Source: a virus. Taken from it: a stretch of 33,590 nt of DNA. The position numbers and the translations under genes are program-made. Location: positions 1-33,590 of IMG/VR virus record IMGVR_UViG_3300045131_001316; one strand, 5' to 3'. A model generated the notes under the pieces. The model was not told where the DNA came from and did not search any database. It saw only the letters and a list, made by a program, of their open reading frames with translations. Shown here one piece after another: positions 30,443 to 33,590 of the stretch (its first letter is position 1; each line of letters starts with the position of its first letter).

Positions 30443-30562
30443 ATGAAAAAGAGTCGATGGGCGGTTTTTTATAACGGCAAGGAATACTATTTTGATACTT
30501 TCGCTGGGGCTAAATGCTGGGCGGCACAAAACGGAACCAAGCCGGTAAGGGTGAATCGGTGA
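30443..30562 (+). CDS. 39-residue hypothetical protein
   Basis: This is a short frame with a strong GGAGGG ribosome binding site (30430-30435). It encodes a compact aromatic and basic peptide (RWAVFYNGKEYYFDTFAGAKCW, shortened here to its key part). Its TGA overlaps the GTG start of the next gene. It is the first gene of the right early operon and could be a small regulator. No family was recognised. Confidence 0.6.
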   Translation: MKKSRWAVFYNGKEYYFDTFAGAKCWAAQNGTKPVRVNR

Positions 30563-31122
30563 AAAAACAGATTGCAAGATTCTGGAACACTCCGCACGGA
30601 ATGGGATACCGTGCGATTTGGTTTGCAATAAAAAAGCTTCCGCCAGTGTCCAATTTAATTGGCGAGTTAGATGCGGCTGTGGAATATCATTCCCATTATT
30701 CAAAAGCCATAGACCGCGCTCTAGGTCAACCGCGTGGCGAAGGCGACTTATTGAAAAATAACTTACGCGAAATATTACGAATTAAAAAGCTTGCAAAATT
30801 GACCTGTAGGGATTGTGGCGCAAACGGTCCGTTAGTAAATGGATTATGTGCAGGTTGTTTTGATGAGGAAGAATTAAAAGACCCGTTTCCTTGCACTTGT
30901 AGCGGGGGATATGATCCCGAATGTCCGTCGGCGCATGAATTTCGCGTACCGCATATTTGTGGAGATCCTAACTCTCCGTGTGATAATGATTGCGATAATC
31001 GCGGCGAGCCGCAATTTAAGTGTACTGTTTGCGGACAAATTGGAAGCGTTGGACGGTGCTGTGGATTAGAGACTCGAAAACCTATGAATTTTGCCGCACA
31101 TTTAGAATTACAGTCAACCTAA
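30559..31122 (+). CDS. Cysteine-rich protein with several zinc-finger-like pairs
   Basis: This encodes 187 residues from GTG 30559, coupled to the previous gene. The N-terminal 75 residues are helical (YRAIWFAIKKLPPVSNLIGELDAA). The C-terminal 110 hold about 16 cysteines in pairs (CRDCG, CAGC, CTC, CGD, CDNDC, CTVCG, CC), like rubredoxin or zinc-ribbon knuckles. Its AT-rich codon use differs from the late genes. The function is unknown; multi-zinc proteins of this sort often bind nucleic acid or protein partners. Confidence 0.7.
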   Translation: MKKQIARFWNTPHGMGYRAIWFAIKKLPPVSNLIGELDAAVEYHSHYSKAIDRALGQPRGEGDLLKNNLREILRIKKLAKLTCRDCGANGPLVNGLCAGCFDEEELKDPFPCTCSGGYDPECPSAHEFRVPHICGDPNSPCDNDCDNRGEPQFKCTVCGQIGSVGRCCGLETRKPMNFAAHLELQST

Positions 31123-31168
31123 CACCCCACCCCGACCCGGCGGGTAATCCGGGGGAAAGGATGACAGG

Positions 31169-31339
31169 ATGAAAGACTCACTCGAAAGACTGATTGAAAA
31201 GATCGACAAGCGGCTGGAGCAGGTCATGGACGGAGTGCCGAGCGAAAACGCGAACGCCGTTTTAAATACGCTTTATGTTTTCAAGGGCTGGGTGGAAAGC
31301 GAAATCGCGGACATTGAAAAGAAAGGCGGCGGGAAGTGA
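31169..31339 (+). CDS. 56-residue hypothetical protein
   Basis: This encodes 56 residues, entirely helical and charged (SLERLIEKIDKRLEQVMDG, then GWVESEIADIEKKGGGK). A GGAAAGGATGACAGG stretch supplies the ribosome binding site. The stop overlaps the next GTG (GTGA). The 46 bases before it hold a C-rich repeat and a small GC stem (CCCGG/CCGGG). No family was recognised. Confidence 0.6.
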   Translation: MKDSLERLIEKIDKRLEQVMDGVPSENANAVLNTLYVFKGWVESEIADIEKKGGGK

Positions 31340-31575
31340 TAGCCCCCACAGTCCACTTGAACGGCACAAGCAAGGATGATTTGCTTGCCGGTTATCGAAA
31401 GGCCATTGAAGCCCTTGACGCAATGAAAGAGATTGCGCCCAATGGCCGGGACTACTACCCGAAAGGACCGGACGCGATCCTTGAGGCGAAAGAGGATCAC
31501 AGTTACCGCCTAAAAAAAATATTGGAAGTCAAACGGCAAATCGAATCAATAGCCGTGAAAGTGAGCGATCAATGA
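31336..31575 (+). CDS. Conserved phage hypothetical protein
   Basis: This encodes 79 residues from GTG 31336. The pattern PTVHLNGTSKDDLLAGYRKAIEALDAM, APNGRDYYPKGPDAILEAKEDH and a C-terminal helix matches, from memory, a widespread family of small phage proteins that start with VHLNGTS and contain NGRDYY. The function is not known. It is coupled to both neighbours by four-base overlaps. Confidence 0.7.
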   Translation: MIAPTVHLNGTSKDDLLAGYRKAIEALDAMKEIAPNGRDYYPKGPDAILEAKEDHSYRLKKILEVKRQIESIAVKVSDQ

Positions 31576-31709
31576 ACGGATACACCGACTATATCGGCAT
31601 CGCTCTAATCGCCGTCCTGCTGGCCATCACCGGCGCGTTAATCATTGCGGTCTGGCCCCCGTCCGTTCGGCGGGATGCGAGCGAGTGGGTGAGGAGGATT
31701 TTGAAATGA
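31572..31709 (+). CDS. 45-residue membrane peptide
   Basis: ATG 31572 overlaps the previous stop. One long hydrophobic helix (YIGIALIAVLLAITGALIIAV, about 8-27) is followed by WPPSVRRDASEWVRRILK, a basic amphipathic tail facing the cytoplasm. It could be an inner-membrane early protein, for example an exclusion or lysis-timing peptide; no family was recognised. Confidence 0.6.
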   Translation: MNGYTDYIGIALIAVLLAITGALIIAVWPPSVRRDASEWVRRILK

Positions 31710-31742
31710 TGAGTCAATCGCATCCCGTAAGGAGTTGTTAAT

Positions 31743-32438
31743 ATGTGCAATCCAGCCAGTTTTATAATCACCAAGGGCTTTAAGGTTTTTTGGAGCAAAC
31801 GCACGGACGGACATACGGATATCCGAAAAGAACACGGCGTTCCAGAAAACGACGAATTACAAATTAAGAGCGTGCAAGTCGAAATCACGCCGCCCGATGG
31901 CAAATTTGAAACGCCGTTGAAAGACTGGGTTTTTCGCACGGATCAAGACCTGTTGCCCGATTGGTGGGACGCGAAACAGGCAGAAAGCGCGTGCCGTGTT
32001 GCGCTGGAGGATTGGGCGGCGTTTCGGCTTGTGAGGGTTGGCGAGGAACGGGACGTAAACGAAGGCGACTACGTTTCTGCGGTCTGTGGCGGGACGGTCA
32101 ACGAGGTCAGGGGCGGGACGGTCAACGAGGTCTATGGCGGGATGGTCAACGCGGTCTATGGCGGGACGGTCAACGCGGTCAGGGGCGGGATGGTCAACGC
32201 GGTCTATGGCGGGACGGTCAACGCGGTCTATGGCGGGACGGTCAACGCGGTCTGTGGCGGGACGGTCAACGCGGTCTATGGCGGGACGGTCAACGCGGTC
32301 TGTGGCGGGACGGTATCTTTCAGAATGAATTTTTCAGTCAAACTTTATGGATTTATATCCGTAATTATTGACCGCACCAAATCGAAAGCGCGTTGCATCG
32401 TCGGGACGGATAAAGAGCGGATCGTGAAAAGCAGATAA
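31743..32438 (+). CDS. Octapeptide-repeat protein, probable beta-solenoid
   Basis: This encodes 231 residues. AAGGAG upstream is the ribosome binding site. Residues 1-110 form a globular domain (FIITKGFKVFWSKRTDGHTDI; WVFRTDQDLLPDWWD; ACRVALEDW). Residues 114-191 are about ten octapeptides V-x-G-G-[T/M]-V-N-[A/E], with x = Cys, Arg or Tyr, which should coil into a right-handed beta-helix-like rod. The C-terminal 40 residues are a hydrophobic and basic cap (LYGFISVIIDRTKSK). Similar GGTV repeats occur in scattered phage proteins. The function is unknown; DNA mimicry or binding by a solenoid is a possibility only. Confidence 0.75.
   Translation: MCNPASFIITKGFKVFWSKRTDGHTDIRKEHGVPENDELQIKSVQVEITPPDGKFETPLKDWVFRTDQDLLPDWWDAKQAESACRVALEDWAAFRLVRVGEERDVNEGDYVSAVCGGTVNEVRGGTVNEVYGGMVNAVYGGTVNAVRGGMVNAVYGGTVNAVYGGTVNAVCGGTVNAVYGGTVNAVCGGTVSFRMNFSVKLYGFISVIIDRTKSKARCIVGTDKERIVKSR
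32082..32315. repeat. 24-bp tandem repeat, about 9.75 units, coding
   Basis: The units run GTC-(TGT/AGG/TAT)-GGC-GGG-A(C/T)G-GTC-AAC-G(A/C)G. Changes are limited to codon 2 (Cys, Arg or Tyr), codon 5 (Thr or Met) and codon 8 (Glu or Ala). Near-identity at DNA level shows recent amplification or homogenisation. Confidence 0.95.
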
Positions 32439-32452
32439 CGAAAGGCGGATGT

Positions 32453-33274
32453 ATGAGCGAATTGACGGATGAAATTTTGAACATAGTTGCACCTCCCCAA
32501 CGTGCGACCTTGCGAGCGTCCGCCATTAAGGTTGGCTATCTGAAATCAATGCTGCATATGCGGCATTACATCGAACACGGGATTGACGACACGCCCGGTA
32601 TGCGGTTCGGTCGGCTGGTACACATGGCGGTTTTAGAGCCGGACAAACTACCGGCAATTTGGACGGGCGGGCGAAAGGCCGGGAAAGAATACGATAATTG
32701 GCTTTGCGAGCAACCGGATGGCCGGGAACAAACAACGTCCGCCGAATGGTCAGATGTTCAGGCGTGCGCCGGTTCCGTACTGGCGAATAGCCGGGTGGTT
32801 GAATTACTGGACGGCACCAAGCGCGAAATGGCGTTGTTTTCCGAAGTGACACAATACGGCAAGGCGTCCGCCCGGTTGGACGCATGGAAGCCGGGAGTGT
32901 TGCCGGACCTGAAAACGACCGGGAAGATTGACAGGCGATCACTCGAAAGAACGTGCGCTGGTATGGCGTATCATATTCAATTCGGCTGGTATAGCTGGCT
33001 ACTGGACGCGCTCAAATTGGATCACCTGCCTAACTGTTACGGGATTTTCGTTGAATCAAAACCGCCCTATGATGTGGCCGTTTATCCGATTGCCAAGGCG
33101 TCCGTAATGATGGGTATTATCGAGGCCGGTAAAATTGCGGAAAAATACCGGGCGTGCGAACTTAGGCGCGAATGGCCGGGACAACAGACGGAAAGCGAGC
33201 CGATTGAGTTGCCGGAATGGGCGTACAAAAATACGGGCGAAGATTTGGAAGCCGGGGATTTGGGCGAACTGTAA
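32453..33274 (+). CDS. RecE/YqaJ-like PD-(D/E)XK exonuclease
   Basis: This encodes 273 residues. MRFGRLVHMAVLEPDKLPAIW at about 50-70 is the typical G-x-x-x-H...EP start of RecE-type (DUF3799) nucleases. ASARLDAWKPGVLPDLKTTGKID near 142-164 gives the Asp...Asp-x-Lys active site, and YHIQFGWYSWLLDAL near 175-190 the conserved Q-x-x-x-Y helix. Such enzymes degrade one strand for annealing-based recombination, usually beside a RecT or SSB-like gene. The following, incomplete gene may fill that role. Confidence 0.85.
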   Translation: MSELTDEILNIVAPPQRATLRASAIKVGYLKSMLHMRHYIEHGIDDTPGMRFGRLVHMAVLEPDKLPAIWTGGRKAGKEYDNWLCEQPDGREQTTSAEWSDVQACAGSVLANSRVVELLDGTKREMALFSEVTQYGKASARLDAWKPGVLPDLKTTGKIDRRSLERTCAGMAYHIQFGWYSWLLDALKLDHLPNCYGIFVESKPPYDVAVYPIAKASVMMGIIEAGKIAEKYRACELRREWPGQQTESEPIELPEWAYKNTGEDLEAGDLGEL

Positions 33275-33292
33275 AACGAAAGGACGGTCATT

Positions 33293-33590
33293 ATGTCGGA
33301 TCAAGTTCAAGCGGCGGAATGGAAAAATCTGCGGTGCCTTTATGCCGAAGATTTGAAGGGCAAGCGGGTAACAGTCACAATCTTAGGAGTGCGCGAAACT
33401 CCGAAGGGTGCGCGGTTGTTTTGTCAGTCGGGCGAATCAGAGGCGTGGGATGTTTCTTTCGATAAAAAGGACGCTGCCGGTCGGACGCCTTATATTCAAA
33501 TACCCAAGCCGAACGATTACGGAAAGGCGACCGGACTATTGCGGACTTACAAGGCGGCGACTGGTGGGGAGCCGGATCAGTCGCACGTTG
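33293..33590 (+). CDS. Hypothetical protein, runs off the window (possible OB-fold early protein)
   Basis: At least 99 residues from ATG 33293, with AAAGGA upstream. The segment LYAEDLKGKRVTVTILGVRETP followed by beta-rich sequence and IQIPKPNDYGKATGLLRTYKA resembles small phage proteins that often follow RecE-like nucleases, sharing LKG-x-x-VTVTI. An OB-fold or DNA-annealing accessory role is inferred from location. The C-terminus is missing. Confidence 0.55.
   Translation, partial: MSDQVQAAEWKNLRCLYAEDLKGKRVTVTILGVRETPKGARLFCQSGESEAWDVSFDKKDAAGRTPYIQIPKPNDYGKATGLLRTYKAATGGEPDQSHV

Overview
The window is about 34 kb of a tailed double-stranded DNA bacteriophage genome. The call rests on a contiguous terminase, portal, head and tail gene order, dense packing with ATGA/GTGA start-stop overlaps, and nearly all genes lying on the + strand. 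Both ends cut through early-type genes on the same strand: an unknown ORF on the left, and the gene after a RecE-like nuclease on the right. This fits one nearly complete, circularly permuted or arbitrarily opened genome, but that is an inference. Most starts have Shine-Dalgarno sequences. Several structural-module proteins carry Sec signal peptides and one early protein has a lipobox, which suggests a diderm host. A Verrucomicrobiota/Kiritimatiellota-type host is a guess from style only. No integrase, transposase, DNA polymerase, repressor of known type, tRNA or CRISPR array was seen.

Layout. (1) 2-8630, early region: an alanine-rich tandem-repeat protein, small unknown proteins, an SF2 helicase interrupted by an out-of-frame endonuclease VII gene, a DNA methyltransferase, a structured RNA element, an HNH endonuclease, a replication protein, a VRR-NUC-like nuclease, many small (often cysteine-rich) proteins and an FN3-like lipoprotein. 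(2) 8638-9566: a promoter and a Zn-plus-HTH protein that is a candidate late regulator, then two small proteins. (3) 9586-17680, packaging and head: terminase small and large subunits, Mu-like portal (DUF935), gpF-like minor head protein, gpG-like protein, Mu I-like protease/scaffold with a 13-G run, DUF2190 decoration protein, major capsid protein, and a small protein with a signal peptide, closed by a clear intrinsic terminator. (4) 17695-27327, connector and tail: gp36-like and completion proteins, tail tube, putative chaperone, short tape measure, then small tail proteins, two large proteins with signal peptides, a putative fibre chaperone and a glycine-rich fibre with a signal peptide. 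(5) 27383-29382: three small membrane proteins (holin/lysis candidates), HNH, DUF1353. (6) 30221-29438 on the - strand: a three-gene operon of Zn-ribbon peptide, lysozyme-like protein and Cys-rich protein. (7) 30222-30442: divergent control region with a repeated 12-bp motif. (8) 30443-33590: a second early operon ending with an octapeptide-repeat protein, a RecE/YqaJ-like nuclease and a partial gene.

How it works together (inference): the helicase, methyltransferase, replication protein and PD-(D/E)XK nucleases handle DNA replication, recombination and modification. The HTH protein at 8672 may switch on the Mu-like head and siphovirus-like tail modules. A lysis cassette on + and a murein hydrolase on - finish the cycle. 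The points most worth a second look are the endonuclease gene nested in the helicase, the G13 tract at the protease/scaffold joint where both other frames stop at once, and the run of tail-module proteins with export signals.
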